Of a DNA stretch of 64,000 nucleotides, positions 11,339-21,354 are shown piece by piece (position 1 is the first letter of the stretch; each line of letters starts with the position of its first letter). Source of the DNA: Prauserella flavalba (GTDB taxonomy: Bacteria > Actinomycetota > Actinomycetes > Mycobacteriales > Pseudonocardiaceae); contig NZ_MASU01000010.1 of the NCBI RefSeq assembly GCF_003202235.1, positions 1 to 64,000 of the forward strand. The letters are read 5' to 3'. The translations under genes were made by a program, and so were the position numbers. The notes below the pieces were generated by a model. That model worked only from the letters and a program-made list of their open reading frames with translations, ran no database searches and had not been told where the DNA came from.

Positions 11339-12282
11339 TTTCTCTGCGGTACCACATCGTCTCGATCGCGGCGGCCTTCCTCGCGCTCGCGATCGGTGTC
11401 GTGCTCGGTTCGACCGCGCTGAACGGCTCGCTGCTATCCGGCCTCAACGACGAGAAGGGCGACCTGGCCACGCAGGTCAGCGACCTCGAGGCCGAGCGCA
11501 ACGCGCTCAACGCGCGGCTGGCCGACGCGGACGCGTTCGCCGGCTCCGTCGGCGGCAAGGTGGTGGCGGGCTCACTCGACAAGCGCTCGGTGGTGCTCGT
11601 GACCACGGCCGACGCCCGGCCCGCCGACCGCGACGCGCTCAAGGAGCTCGTCGGCAAGGCGGGCGCGTCGGTGACCGGCGAGGTGCAGCTCACCGACTCC
11701 TTCGCCGACCCGGCCAAGGCCGACCAGCTGCGCGAGGTCGTGACGCGGTTGCAGCCCGCGGGCGCGCAGTTCCCGACCGCCGGTGACCCCGGCACGCTCG
11801 CCGGTGCGCTGCTCGGTTCCGTGCTGCTCCTGGACAAGAACTCCGCCGAGCCCCAGTCGTCCGACGCCGAGCTGGCCGCCGCGCTGGCCGGCCTGACCGA
11901 CGGCGGCTTCGTGCGGCCCAGCCAGAACGTGCGCCCCGCGCAGCTCGCGGTGGTGCTCACCGGCGGCAAGGCCGCGGGCGACGGCGCCGGGGACAGGGCC
12001 GCGACGCTCGCGCGCTTCGCCGCCCAGCTCGACCGCTCCGGCGCGGGCACGGTGCTCGCGGGCGACCCGTCGTCGGCGGAAGGGGCCGGCGCCGTCGGCG
12101 TCGCCCGCGCCGACACGTCCATGACCTCGGTGCTGTCCACTGTGGACAACGTCAACACGGCGGCGGGCCGCGTGGTGACGATCCTGGCGCTGCGTGAGCA
12201 GCTCGAGGGCAATTCGGGCCGCTACGGCGTGGCAGGCAACGCGCAGGGTCCCGCTCCCGGCGTCGACCAGCAGGGCCAGTAG
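11335..12282 (+). CDS. mctB: MctB/SteB-like outer-envelope or copper-related channel protein
   Basis: 315 aa. An N-terminal membrane helix follows MISLRYHIVSIAAAF, with the conserved small-residue string IGVVLGSTALNGSLL. A coiled coil (about 36-65, NDEKGDLATQVSDLEAERN) and an Ala-rich periplasmic region follow. Orthologue of Rv1698, described as a mycobacterial copper transport protein, and of corynebacterial SteB. The GTG start overlaps steA by 4 bases, supporting a functional pair. Confidence 0.88.
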   Translation: MISLRYHIVSIAAAFLALAIGVVLGSTALNGSLLSGLNDEKGDLATQVSDLEAERNALNARLADADAFAGSVGGKVVAGSLDKRSVVLVTTADARPADRDALKELVGKAGASVTGEVQLTDSFADPAKADQLREVVTRLQPAGAQFPTAGDPGTLAGALLGSVLLLDKNSAEPQSSDAELAAALAGLTDGGFVRPSQNVRPAQLAVVLTGGKAAGDGAGDRAATLARFAAQLDRSGAGTVLAGDPSSAEGAGAVGVARADTSMTSVLSTVDNVNTAAGRVVTILALREQLEGNSGRYGVAGNAQGPAPGVDQQGQ

Positions 12283-12289
12283 CCGGACC

Positions 12290-13564
12290 TCAGGCGGGGT
12301 TCAGCAACCCGTCCCAGGCCTCGACGAACCCGGGGAACGTCTTGCCGACGGTCGCCGGGTTCTCCACCTCGACGCCCGCGACGCGCAGGCCCAGCACGGC
12401 GCCCGCCATCACCAGCCGGTGGTCGTCGTAGGTGTGGAAGACGCCGCCGTGCAGCGGCACCGGGCGGATGCGCAGGCCGTCCTCGGTCTCGGTGACGTCG
12501 CCGCCGAGCGCCGTGAGCTCCGCGGCGAGCGCCGCCAGCCGGTCGGTCTCGTGCCCCCGCAGGTGGGCGACCCCGGAGATGACCGACGGCCCGTCCGCGA
12601 AACACAGCAGCGCCGCGATCACCGGGGTCAGCTCGCCGACCTCGTGCAGGTCCAGCGTCGCGCCCGGCAGCCTGCCCGTGCCCGTGACCGTCAGCCCGGT
12701 GCCGTCGAGCGTCACGTCGGCGCCCAGCTCGCGCACGAGGCTGCGCAGCCAGTCGCCGGGCTGCGTCGTCTCGGCGGGCCAGCCCGCGACCCGCACGGTG
12801 CCGCCCGCCACGAGCGGGGCCACCACGAACGGAGCCGCCGTCGACAGATCCGGCTCCACGGTGTAGTCGGCCAGCGACAGCGAGGCGGCGGGCACGTGGA
12901 ACTCGTCCAGGTGCCGCTCCGGGGCCGCGCCGAAGCGGCGCAGCATGTCCAGCGTCATCGCGATGTGCGGCTCGCTCGGTGGCTTGCCCACCAGCCGCAC
13001 CGTGACCCCGGACTCGAACGCGGGGGCCGCGAGCAGCAGCGCGGACAGGAACTGGCTCGACGCGGAGGAATCGAGCTCGACGGTGCCACCGCGCAGCGCC
13101 CCGTGCCCGCGCACGGTGAACGGCGGGGCGCCCCGGCCCTCGTCGTCGAGGTCGGCGCCGAGCGCGCGCAGCGCCGTCAGCAGCGGCGAGAGCGGGCGGC
13201 GGCGGATCGCGGGGTCGCCGTCGAAACGCACCGTGCGGGCCCCGAGAGCCGCCAGCGGCGGCGTGAACCGGGCCACCGTGCCCGCGTTGCCCAGCGCGAT
13301 GGCGACCTCGCCCTCACCCGGGGTGAGCGGCTGCACGCGCACGCCGTCGGCCGTGTGCTCCGAGGTGGCCCCCAGCTCGCCCAGCGCCGCGAGCATGAGC
13401 CGCGCATCGCGCGAGTCGAGCGGCGCGCGCACGAGCGTCGGCCGGGCCGACAGCGCGGCGAGCACATAGGCGCGATTGGTGATCGACTTCGACCCCGGGA
13501 CGCGGATCGTGGCGTCGACCTTGTCCTCGGCAACCGGCGCTGTCCAGGAGTTTCGCTCGGGCAC
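12290..13564 (-). CDS. aroA: 3-phosphoshikimate 1-carboxyvinyltransferase (EPSP synthase)
   Basis: 424 aa. Joins shikimate-3-phosphate and PEP in aromatic amino-acid synthesis. The N-terminal [10 protein letters not shown] loop binds S3[11 protein letters not shown] is the hinge/PEP loop, and the C-terminal [14 protein letters not shown] motif is intact. It is encoded opposite to all neighbours, convergent with mctB (7-base gap) and divergent from pyrG. In M. tuberculosis mctB and pyrG are neighbours and aroA lies elsewhere, so this copy is relocated or additional. Base composition matches the surroundings. Confidence 0.95.
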   Translation of the reverse strand: MPERNSWTAPVAEDKVDATIRVPGSKSITNRAYVLAALSARPTLVRAPLDSRDARLMLAALGELGATSEHTADGVRVQPLTPGEGEVAIALGNAGTVARFTPPLAALGARTVRFDGDPAIRRRPLSPLLTALRALGADLDDEGRGAPPFTVRGHGALRGGTVELDSSASSQFLSALLLAAPAFESGVTVRLVGKPPSEPHIAMTLDMLRRFGAAPERHLDEFHVPAASLSLADYTVEPDLSTAAPFVVAPLVAGGTVRVAGWPAETTQPGDWLRSLVRELGADVTLDGTGLTVTGTGRLPGATLDLHEVGELTPVIAALLCFADGPSVISGVAHLRGHETDRLAALAAELTALGGDVTETEDGLRIRPVPLHGGVFHTYDDHRLVMAGAVLGLRVAGVEVENPATVGKTFPGFVEAWDGLLNPA

Positions 13565-13649
13565 GCCACCACTGTGGCACAGCGCCCGCCACGCGGTGCG
13601 GGTGAGGCTTGCGGCGCGTTCCCGGCGAGGTGCGATAAGGTGGAAGCCC

Positions 13650-15353
13650 GTGGGACTTCAGCCGCGGACAACCAAGTACGTTTTCGTCACCGGAGGCGTC
13701 GCCTCCTCTCTGGGTAAGGGGCTCACGGCGTCCAGCCTGGGTCAGCTCCTCACCGCTCGTGGTCTCCGGGTCACGATGCAGAAGCTCGACCCCTACCTCA
13801 ACGTCGACCCCGGGACGATGAACCCGTTCCAGCACGGCGAGGTCTTCGTCACCGAGGACGGCGCCGAGACCGACCTCGACATCGGTCACTACGAGCGGTT
13901 CCTCGACCGCGATCTGTCCGGTTCGGCGAACGTGACCACCGGCCAGGTGTACTCGACGGTGATCGCCAAGGAGCGCAGGGGCGAGTACCTCGGCGACACC
14001 GTGCAGGTGATCCCGCACATCACCGACGAGATCAAGACGCGCATCATGGCCGTCGCCGAGTCGGACGGCACCGGGCTGCGTCCCGACGTGGTGATCACGG
14101 AGGTCGGCGGCACGGTGGGCGACATCGAGTCGCTGCCGTTCCTCGAGGCCTGCCGTCAGGTCCGCCACGACGTCGGCAGGGACAACTGCTTCTTCCTGCA
14201 CGTGTCGCTCGTGCCCTACCTCGCGCCGTCCGGCGAGCTGAAGACCAAGCCCACGCAGCACTCCGTCGCGGCACTGCGCAACATCGGCATCCAGCCCGAC
14301 GCGCTCGTCTGCCGCGCCGACCGCGACCTGTCCGAGGACCTCAAGCGCAAGATCGGCCTGATGTGCGATGTGGACACCGAGGCCGTGATCGCCTGCCCCG
14401 ACGCCCGCTCGATCTACGACATTCCCAAGGTGCTGCACGGCGAGGCCCTCGATGCGTACGTGGTGCGGCGGCTCGGGCTGCCGTTCCGGGACGTCGACTG
14501 GACGGTGTGGGGCGACCTGCTCGAGCGTGTGCACAACCCCACCGAGACCGTGCGGATCGCCCTCGTCGGCAAGTACATCGACCTGCCGGACGCGTACCTG
14601 TCGGTGACCGAGGCCCTGCGCGCGGGCGGCTTCGCCCACCGCGCCAAGGTGGAGATCGTGTGGGTGCCCTCCGACGAGGCGACCACCCCGGCCGGTGCCG
14701 CGGCCGCGCTGTCCGGTGTGGACGGTGTGCTGATCCCCGGCGGGTTCGGCGTGCGCGGCATCGAGGGCAAGATCGGCGCGATCCAGTACGCGCGCACCCG
14801 CAAGATCCCGGTGCTGGGCCTGTGCCTGGGGCTGCAGTGCATGGTGATCGAGACGGCACGGCACCTCGCCGGCATCGCCGACGCCAACTCGGCCGAGTTC
14901 GACGAGACCACGGCCAACCCGGTGATCTCGACGATGGCCGATCAGAAGGACGTCGTCGCCGGCGACCGTGACATGGGCGGCACGATGCGGCTGGGCGCCT
15001 ATCCGGCGAAGCTGCTGCCGGGCTCGCAGGTCGCGGAGGCATACGGCACGCGCGAGGTCTCCGAACGGCACCGCCACCGCTACGAGGTCAACAACGCCTA
15101 CCGCAAGCGGCTCTCCGACGCCGGCCTGGTGTTCTCCGGGCTCTCGCCCGACGACCGGCTCGTCGAGTTCGTGGAGCTGCCCAAGGAGGAGCACCCGTTC
15201 TTCGTGGGCACGCAGGCGCACCCTGAGCTCAAGAGCAGGCCGACCCGGCCGCACCCGCTGTTCGACGCGTTCGTGCGCGCGGTCGTGGAGTACCGCACCG
15301 CCGAGCGGCTGCCCGTCGAGCTGCCCGAGACCTCGTCCGTGGGCGCGCGATGA
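13650..15353 (+). CDS. pyrG: CTP synthase
   Basis: 567 aa. Makes CTP from UTP, ATP and glutamine. N-terminal synthase domain ([21 protein letters not shown]-loop-like) and C-terminal class I amidotransferase domain with nucleophile C392 in LGLCLGLQ and catalytic His/Glu in THPEL-type context ([15 protein letters not shown]). The GTG at 13650 gives the normal family N-terminus. The stop overlaps the NUDIX gene by 4 bases. Confidence 0.97.
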   Translation: MGLQPRTTKYVFVTGGVASSLGKGLTASSLGQLLTARGLRVTMQKLDPYLNVDPGTMNPFQHGEVFVTEDGAETDLDIGHYERFLDRDLSGSANVTTGQVYSTVIAKERRGEYLGDTVQVIPHITDEIKTRIMAVAESDGTGLRPDVVITEVGGTVGDIESLPFLEACRQVRHDVGRDNCFFLHVSLVPYLAPSGELKTKPTQHSVAALRNIGIQPDALVCRADRDLSEDLKRKIGLMCDVDTEAVIACPDARSIYDIPKVLHGEALDAYVVRRLGLPFRDVDWTVWGDLLERVHNPTETVRIALVGKYIDLPDAYLSVTEALRAGGFAHRAKVEIVWVPSDEATTPAGAAAALSGVDGVLIPGGFGVRGIEGKIGAIQYARTRKIPVLGLCLGLQCMVIETARHLAGIADANSAEFDETTANPVISTMADQKDVVAGDRDMGGTMRLGAYPAKLLPGSQVAEAYGTREVSERHRHRYEVNNAYRKRLSDAGLVFSGLSPDDRLVEFVELPKEEHPFFVGTQAHPELKSRPTRPHPLFDAFVRAVVEYRTAERLPVELPETSSVGAR

Positions 15354-15976
15354 GCGAGCCCGGCTCGCACGAGTTCACCGTGGTGTCCTCTGAGTACATC
15401 CACATCGGACGCGTCGTGGGCCTGCGGGTGGACGAGATCGTGATGCCCGGCGGTGGCACCGCGCGCAGGGAGGTCGTGGAGCACCTCGGGGCCGTCGCGG
15501 TGTGCGCGGTGGACGACGACGGGGCCGTGACGCTGGTGCACCAGTACCGGCACCCGCTGCGCGACCGGCTGTGGGAGCTGCCCGCCGGCCTGCTCGACAA
15601 GGACGGCGAGGACCCGCTCGACACGGCGGCCCGCGAGCTCGTTGAGGAGGCCGGGCTCGCCGCGGGGCGCTGGGACACCCTCGTGGACGTGGCCGCCTCG
15701 CCCGGCTTCACCGACGAGGTCGTGCGCGTGTACCTCGCGCGCGACCTCACCGCCGTGCCCCGCGAGATGCACGGCGACGAGGAGGCCGACCTGGTGATCA
15801 CCACGGTGCCGCTCGCGGAGGCCGTGCGGATGGCGCTCGCGGGCGACATCGTCAACGGCGCGACGGTGGCCGGGGTGCTCGCCGCGCACGCGGTGCTCAC
15901 CGGGGTGGAGCAGGCGCGCCCGGCGCGGACGCCGTGGCGGGACCGGCCGACGACCTTCGCGGCCCGGCTGCGTTAG
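15350..15976 (+). CDS. NUDIX hydrolase (ADP-ribose pyrophosphatase type)
   Basis: 208 aa. The NUDIX box runs from GLLDKDGED to [10 protein letters not shown], with the catalytic REL-x-EE-x-GL helix intact; the spacing before the first Glu is one residue longer than the canonical box. The position after pyrG equals Rv1700, an ADP-ribose pyrophosphatase. Overlaps pyrG by 4 bases (ATGA). Confidence 0.92.
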   Translation: MSEPGSHEFTVVSSEYIHIGRVVGLRVDEIVMPGGGTARREVVEHLGAVAVCAVDDDGAVTLVHQYRHPLRDRLWELPAGLLDKDGEDPLDTAARELVEEAGLAAGRWDTLVDVAASPGFTDEVVRVYLARDLTAVPREMHGDEEADLVITTVPLAEAVRMALAGDIVNGATVAGVLAAHAVLTGVEQARPARTPWRDRPTTFAARLR

Positions 15977-16004
15977 GTCGTGTCTGCCGGTCCTGTGCCG
16001 TGCG

Positions 16005-16490
16005 CTAGTCGCGCAAGGGGCGGCCTTTGCCGTCGCAGCCGCCGTTGACCAGGAGCAGAATGCCGTCGATCAGCGGCCACAGCGCCCCGGCGCCGAGCGT
16101 GAAGAGGGTGACGAGGAGCTGGGCGACCGCCATGCTGGTGTGCCCGGTGTAGAACCGGCCCGTGCCCACGGGGATCAGGATCTGCAGCACACCGGCGACG
16201 ATGCGCGACTTCTCGGACCGCTCCAGCTCGGTGGCGGGCGGGGCGTAGGGCAGCGCGTAGGCGCGGGGCTCCAGCGGCGGCAGCAGGTACACCGGCCGGG
16301 GCGCGGGCAGGTCCGTGAACAGGGGACGGATGTCGGCCCTGGTGTGCGCGGCCAGCGCGGTGGCGACGCGCTCCTCGTACTCCGCGGAGGTGAGCCTGCC
16401 GTCGGAGAAGTGGTCGCCGAGCAGGCGGCAGGCCTCTTCGCGCTCGGCGGTGCCGATGCGCAGGATCTCCGAATCGGGATCGCCCGGCAT
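16005..16490 (-). CDS. DUF1707 and TM2 domain membrane protein
   Basis: 161 aa. The N-terminal 60 residues are a DUF1707 domain ([18 protein letters not shown], then [20 protein letters not shown]). A Pro-rich linker and a TM2 module follow: two helices around [20 protein letters not shown] and [20 protein letters not shown]. It is inserted on the opposite strand between the NUDIX gene and xerD and lies divergent from xerD. DUF1707 proteins are common in actinobacteria; their role is unknown. Confidence 0.88.
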   Translation of the reverse strand: MPGDPDSEILRIGTAEREEACRLLGDHFSDGRLTSAEYEERVATALAAHTRADIRPLFTDLPAPRPVYLLPPLEPRAYALPYAPPATELERSEKSRIVAGVLQILIPVGTGRFYTGHTSMAVAQLLVTLFTLGAGALWPLIDGILLLVNGGCDGKGRPLRD

Positions 16491-16539
16491 GTTCCCACGT
16501 TACCGGAGCCGGAGGGGGGCGGGCGTCTACAGTGACCGC

Positions 16540-17475
16540 GTGGTGACCTCGGACGGCGCGTCGGTGACCAGGGTCGTGGCCGCGTATCTCGACCACCTCG
16601 TCGTCGAGCGCGGCACCGCGCCCAACACCGTCGAGTCCTACGCGCGGGACCTCCGCCGCTACGCCGCCCACCTCGAACGGGCCGGTGTCACCGACTTGTC
16701 CTCGGTGGAACCCGGGCACGTCACGGCGTTCGGCGTGGCACTGCGCGAGGGCGACGGCGAGCACCGCCCGCTGGCGGCGTCGTCGGCGGCCAGGGCGCTC
16801 GTGGCCGTGCGCGGCCTGCATCGCTTCGCCCACGCCGACGGGCTGACCGGGCACAACCCCGCGCGCGACGTCAAACCGCCAGCCCCGGCGCGGCGGCTGC
16901 CCAAGGCGCTGCCGGTGCACGACGTGCTGCGCCTGCTCGACATGCCGACCGCCGAGGGGGTGCGTCCGCTGCGCGACCGCGCGCTGCTGGAGCTGCTGTA
17001 CTCCACCGGCGCGCGCATCTCCGAGGCCGTCGGACTCGACCTCGACGACCTCGACGGCGAGGAGCGCACCGTGCTGCTCGACGGCAAGGGCGGGCACCAG
17101 CGGCTCGTGCCGGTGGGCCGCCCCGCGCTGGACGCCGTCAACGCCTACCTGGTGCGGGCGCGGCCCGTGCTCGCGAGCCGGGGGCGGGGGACCGCGGCGG
17201 TGTTCCTCAACTCGCGCGGCGGCAGGCTGTCGCGGCAGAGCGCGTGGCAGGTGCTCAAGACCAACGCCGAGCGGGCAGGCCTCGCCGCGACGGTCTCGCC
17301 GCACACCCTGCGGCACTCCTTCGCGACGCATCTGCTCGAAGGCGGCGCCGACGTGCGGGTGGTGCAGGAACTGCTGGGGCACGCGTCGGTCACGACCACG
17401 CAGGTTTACACTCTGGTAACGGTGAACACTCTGCGTGAGGTCTACGCGACCGCCCATCCCCGGGCGCTCGGCTGA
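16540..17475 (+). CDS. xerD: tyrosine recombinase XerD
   Basis: 311 aa. N-terminal SAM-like DNA-binding domain ([20 protein letters not shown]) and C-terminal catalytic domain with R159 in [10 protein letters not shown], Lys in [18 protein letters not shown], the LLGHASV His and the tyrosine nucleophile in TTTQVYT (about 290). It resolves chromosome dimers at dif with XerC. Position equals Rv1701. GTG at 16540 (or the adjacent GTG at 16543) removes an implausible N-terminal extension that would overlap the divergent DUF1707 gene. Confidence 0.95.
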   Translation: MVTSDGASVTRVVAAYLDHLVVERGTAPNTVESYARDLRRYAAHLERAGVTDLSSVEPGHVTAFGVALREGDGEHRPLAASSAARALVAVRGLHRFAHADGLTGHNPARDVKPPAPARRLPKALPVHDVLRLLDMPTAEGVRPLRDRALLELLYSTGARISEAVGLDLDDLDGEERTVLLDGKGGHQRLVPVGRPALDAVNAYLVRARPVLASRGRGTAAVFLNSRGGRLSRQSAWQVLKTNAERAGLAATVSPHTLRHSFATHLLEGGADVRVVQELLGHASVTTTQVYTLVTVNTLREVYATAHPRALG

Positions 17476-17578
17476 CCGGCGGAAGTACTCCGTTCGCGCC
17501 CGGCGAGCCGCATTGCTGGTGCTCCACGTGCCCGAATAGGCTGGCGCCGTCCATGGCCGAACGAGGAGCTTTCGCCAT

Positions 17579-18544
17579 ATGTCGACATCCCAGCAACCGA
17601 CAAGGCGCGTTCCGGACGATCTCAGCCGGGTGAGCATCGCGACCGAGACCGGCGGCGATAGTGGGGAGTACGACGTGACCGCGGCGGAGGAGCCGAACGG
17701 CAAGGACGCCAAGAACAAGCTCGGTCCGACCGGCCGTCCGCGCCGGGAGATCCCCGAGCCGCCGCTGCTGGAGAGGCACGGGCCCGCCAGGGTCGTTGCG
17801 ATGTGCAACCAGAAGGGCGGCGTCGGCAAGACCACCTCCACCATCAACCTCGGCGCCGCGCTGGCCGAGTACGGCAGGCGCGTGCTGCTCGTGGACTTCG
17901 ACCCGCAGGGTGCCCTCTCGGTCGGCCTCGGCATCCAGCCGCACGAGCTGGACCAGACCGTCTACAACGTGATCATGGAACGCTCGGTGGACATCGAGGG
18001 CGTCGTCCGCAAGACCCGGGTCGAGAACGTGGACCTGCTGCCGAGCAACATCGACCTCTCGGCGGCCGAGGTGCAGCTCGTCGCCGAGGTGGGCCGTGAG
18101 CACACGTTGCTGAGGGTGCTGAGACCGGTGATGGACCAGTACGACTATGTTCTAGTCGACTGTCAGCCGTCGCTCGGGCTGCTCACCGTCAACGCGCTCA
18201 CCGCGGCCGACGGCGTGATCATCCCGCTGGAGTGCGAGTTCTTCAGTTTGCGCGGTGTGGCGTTGCTCATCGACACCATCGAGAAGGTGCGCGAGCGGCT
18301 CAACCCCAAACTGGACATCACCGGGATTCTCGCCACCATGTTCGATCCGAGAACCCTGCATTCGAAGGAGGTCATGGCGCGCGTGGTGGAGGCATTCGGG
18401 GACACCGTGTTCGACACGGTGATCAACCGCACCGTGCGATTCCCAGAGACCACTGTGGCCGGCGAGCCGATCACTCGCTGGGCTCCCCGGTCGGCCGGCG
18501 CGACGGCGTACCGCGCGCTGGCGCGCGAGGTGATCGCTCGGTGA
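17579..18544 (+). CDS. ParA/Soj family ATPase
   Basis: 321 aa. Residues 1-75 are a variable charged leader; the ATPase domain has the deviant Walker A NQKGGVGKTTSTINL, then LVDFDPQGALSVGLG and VLVDCQPSLGLLTVNAL. It corresponds to Rv1708, the ParA-like protein beside scpA/scpB, and is distinct from the oriC-linked ParA. GAGGAG lies about 12 bases before the ATG. The last codon overlaps the next gene by 4 bases, and a likely partner follows. Confidence 0.93.
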   Translation: MSTSQQPTRRVPDDLSRVSIATETGGDSGEYDVTAAEEPNGKDAKNKLGPTGRPRREIPEPPLLERHGPARVVAMCNQKGGVGKTTSTINLGAALAEYGRRVLLVDFDPQGALSVGLGIQPHELDQTVYNVIMERSVDIEGVVRKTRVENVDLLPSNIDLSAAEVQLVAEVGREHTLLRVLRPVMDQYDYVLVDCQPSLGLLTVNALTAADGVIIPLECEFFSLRGVALLIDTIEKVRERLNPKLDITGILATMFDPRTLHSKEVMARVVEAFGDTVFDTVINRTVRFPETTVAGEPITRWAPRSAGATAYRALAREVIAR

Positions 18545-18996
18545 GCAGGCGAGCTTCCCTGCCCGGCGCGTCAGAGCTCTTCCGCAGGACCAGCAGCCCC
18601 GTGTTCGCGGACACCCCCGTGGTGGCCGACCCCGCGCCGGCGGGCAACGGGCACGCCGGCTCCCACTCCACCGGCAACGGCAACGGCGGCGCCGAGGGCA
18701 CCGGGTCGGGGCGTGGCGAGCGGCAGCTCGCCCGGTCGGCCACGGCCCGGCGCGGCTCCGGCAGGCAGAAACACGACGCCAAGATCACGGTGTACGTCTC
18801 CGGCGAGGAGCTGCTCGCGATGGAGCACGCCCGGCTGACGCTGCGCGGCTCGCACGACCTCGCGGTGGACCGGGGCCGGATCGTCCGCGAGGCGGTGGCG
18901 GTGCTGCTCGCCGACTTCGACCAGCACGGCGAGGACTCGGTGCTGGTGCGACGGTTGCGCGACGGCCAGCTCACCGCCGAGGAAGCCGCGAACTGA
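18541..18996 (+). CDS. putative ribbon-helix-helix partner of the ParA ATPase
   Basis: 151 aa. About 75 residues of Gly/Asn/Ser-rich disordered sequence precede a folded segment KITVYVSGEELLAMEHARLT with two helices (DRGRIVREAVAVLLADF). A short beta strand followed by two helices is the ribbon-helix-helix pattern found in ParG/CopG-type partition proteins. That call is by fold pattern only. It overlaps the ParA ATPase upstream and touches scpA downstream (1 base), so the three are probably one translational unit. Confidence 0.75.
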   Translation: MSRRASLPGASELFRRTSSPVFADTPVVADPAPAGNGHAGSHSTGNGNGGAEGTGSGRGERQLARSATARRGSGRQKHDAKITVYVSGEELLAMEHARLTLRGSHDLAVDRGRIVREAVAVLLADFDQHGEDSVLVRRLRDGQLTAEEAAN

Positions 18997-19871
18997 TGGA
19001 CGAGGGGGCCCCGCCCCAGCCGGCCCCCGAGGTGCCCGTTCCGGAGACACCCGAGGAGGGCGGCTCGGCGTCCCGGTTCAAGGTGCGCCTCGCCAACTTC
19101 GAGGGGCCGTTCGACCTGCTGCTGCAGCTGATCTCGCAGCACCAGCTCGACGTCACCGAGGTGGCGCTGCACCAGGTCACGGACGACTTCATCGCCTACA
19201 CGCGCGCGCTGGGCGCCGAGTGGGACCTCGACGAGGTCACCGAGTTCCTCGTGATCGCGGCGACGCTGCTCGACCTCAAAGCGGCCAGGCTGCTGCCCGC
19301 GGGCGACGTCGAGGACGAGGACGACCTGGCGCTGCTGGAGGCCAGGGACCTGCTGTTCGCGCGCGTGCTGCAGTACCGCGCGTACAAGCAGGTGGCGGCG
19401 CTGTTCGCCGAGCTGGAGGCCGGTGCCCTGCGGCGTTACCCTCGGTCGGTGGCGCTGGAGGAGCGCTACCTCGGGCTGCTGCCCGAGGTGATGCTCGGCG
19501 TCACGCCGGAGCGATTCGCCGACCTCGCGCTCACGGTGTTCAAGCCCAAGCCGCCGCCCACCGTGTCGCTGGACCACATCCACGCGGGCAAGGTGTCGGT
19601 GCGGGAGCACGCGGCCGTGCTGCGGATGCGGCTGGCCGAGACGGGCCGCGCGACGTTCGGCGAGCTGGTCTCCGACTGTGAGCACACGATCGAGGTGGTG
19701 GCCCGCTTCCTGGCGCTGCTGGAGCTGTACCGCGAGTCGTCGGTGCAGTTCGAGCAGGCCGAGGCGCTCGCGGAGCTGCACGTGCGCTGGACCGGCGGGG
19801 ACGTCGAGGAGGCCGCCGCCGAGGCGGAACGCGATCGCGCCGCCGCCGCCGACGACGAGGAGTACGGGTGA
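18996..19871 (+). CDS. scpA: segregation and condensation protein A
   Basis: 291 aa kleisin that bridges SMC heads. FKVRLANFEGPFDLLLQLI (about 29-47) is the N-terminal SMC-neck binding segment; the C-terminal winged helix contains FGELVSDCEHTIEVVARFLA and ends in an Ala/Glu-rich tail. ATG start directly after the RHH-like gene; stop overlaps scpB by 4 bases. Confidence 0.96.
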   Translation: MDEGAPPQPAPEVPVPETPEEGGSASRFKVRLANFEGPFDLLLQLISQHQLDVTEVALHQVTDDFIAYTRALGAEWDLDEVTEFLVIAATLLDLKAARLLPAGDVEDEDDLALLEARDLLFARVLQYRAYKQVAALFAELEAGALRRYPRSVALEERYLGLLPEVMLGVTPERFADLALTVFKPKPPPTVSLDHIHAGKVSVREHAAVLRMRLAETGRATFGELVSDCEHTIEVVARFLALLELYRESSVQFEQAEALAELHVRWTGGDVEEAAAEAERDRAAAADDEEYG

Positions 19872-20602
19872 GTGAGCCAGACGCCGAGCAGGTGACGACC
19901 GAGGCGCAACCGCGGCCGGAGCCGGAGCCGCGCCCGGACCCGGCGCCCGAGCCGGAGGCGGTGCCCTTGGACGCCGAGGACGACAGCGAAGGCGAGGACG
20001 GGGGCGACCCCGGCGACACGAGCCTCGTGGCCGTCGCCGCCGACCGGAGCCTGCCCGACCTGACCTCGTACGACGCGCTGGTCTCCGCGCTCGAGGCGCT
20101 GCTGCTCGTGGTAGACACGCCCGTGGACGAGGAGGTGCTCGCGGGAGCCGTGGACCAGCCCGTCGAGCGCGTCACCGAGACGCTGCGGTCGATGGCGGGC
20201 GACTACACCGACCGGGCCAGCGGCATCGACCTGCGCCGCGTCGGCGAGGGCTGGCGGTTCTACACGCGCGACACCTACGCGCCGTTCGTGGAGAAGATGC
20301 TGCTCGACGGGCAGCGCTCGAAGCTGACGAGGGCGGCGCTGGAGACGCTGGCCGTGATCGCCTACCGGCAGCCGGTCACGCGCTCGCGCGTCGCGGCCGT
20401 GCGCGGCGTGAACGTCGACGGCGTGATCCGCACGCTCGTCGCGCGCGGGCTCATCGAGGAGTCCGGCGCCGACCCCGAGACCGGTGGCACGCTGTACGTG
20501 ACGACCGAACTGTTCCTGGAGCGGTTGGGGCTGTCGTCGCTGAACGACCTGCCGCCGATCGCCCCCCTGCTCCCCGAGGTGGACTCCATCGATGAAATCT
20601 GA
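19868..20602 (+). CDS. scpB: segregation and condensation protein B
   Basis: 244 aa. After a 60-residue Pro/Glu-rich leader come two winged-helix domains (ALEALLLVVDTPVDEEVLA; TRAALETLAVIAYRQPVTRS; GVNVDGVIRTLVARGLIEE). Partner of ScpA in the SMC complex. The stop overlaps rluB by 11 bases. Confidence 0.96.
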   Translation: MSEPDAEQVTTEAQPRPEPEPRPDPAPEPEAVPLDAEDDSEGEDGGDPGDTSLVAVAADRSLPDLTSYDALVSALEALLLVVDTPVDEEVLAGAVDQPVERVTETLRSMAGDYTDRASGIDLRRVGEGWRFYTRDTYAPFVEKMLLDGQRSKLTRAALETLAVIAYRQPVTRSRVAAVRGVNVDGVIRTLVARGLIEESGADPETGGTLYVTTELFLERLGLSSLNDLPPIAPLLPEVDSIDEI

Positions 20603-21332
20603 CCAGCCCGAAGGCGTGCGCCTGCAGAAGGTGCTCGCGCAGGCGGGCGTCGCGTCGCGGCGCGCGTCCGAGGACCTGATCGCGCGCGGCCGGGTGAGCG
20701 TCAACGGCGAGGTCGTGCGCGAGCAGGGCCGCCGCGTCGACCCGGACACCGCCGTGATCCACGTCGACGGCCTGCGCGTGATCCTGCGCGACGACCTCGT
20801 GTACTTCGCGTTCAACAAGCCCAAGGGCGTGCACAGCACCATGACCGACGACCAGGGCAGGCCCTGCGTCGGGGACTACGTGCGCGAACGGCGCGAGCGG
20901 CTCTTCCACGTCGGCAGGCTCGACGCCGAGACCGAGGGCCTGCTCCTGCTGACCAACGACGGCGACCTCGCGCACCGGCTCATGCACCCGTCGTTCCACG
21001 TCCCCAAGACCTACCTCGCCGAGGTCGACGGCACCGTCCCGCGCGGGCTCGGCAAGCGGTTGCGCGCCGGTGTCGAGCTCGACGACGGGCCCGCGAAGGC
21101 CGACGAGTTCCGCGTGAAGGACGTCCGGCCCGGCCGCACGCTCGTCGAGATCGTGCTGCACGAGGGCCGCAAGCACATCGTGCGCCGCCTGCTCGCCGAG
21201 GTCGGCCACCCGGTGCGCAAGCTCGTGCGCACGGCCGTGGGCGACGTGCAGCTCGGCAACGTGAAGCAGGGCGCGCTGCGGCCGCTGAACCGCGCCGAGA
21301 TCGGCGGCCTCTACCGCATGGTGGACCTCTAG
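20592..21332 (+). CDS. rluB: 23S rRNA pseudouridine synthase (RluB/RsuA family)
   Basis: 246 aa. N-terminal S4 domain (VRLQKVLAQAGVASRRASED) and the catalytic RsuA/RluB domain with GRLDAETEGLLLLTNDG containing the catalytic Asp. C-terminal motif EGRKHIVRRLLAEVGHPVR is present. In M. tuberculosis the equivalent gene (Rv1711) is followed directly by cmk; here about 8 kb of antiporter genes intervene. Confidence 0.94.
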   Translation: MKSDQPEGVRLQKVLAQAGVASRRASEDLIARGRVSVNGEVVREQGRRVDPDTAVIHVDGLRVILRDDLVYFAFNKPKGVHSTMTDDQGRPCVGDYVRERRERLFHVGRLDAETEGLLLLTNDGDLAHRLMHPSFHVPKTYLAEVDGTVPRGLGKRLRAGVELDDGPAKADEFRVKDVRPGRTLVEIVLHEGRKHIVRRLLAEVGHPVRKLVRTAVGDVQLGNVKQGALRPLNRAEIGGLYRMVDL

Positions 21333-21354
21333 AGCCAAGGCCGGGGTGAGGTAG

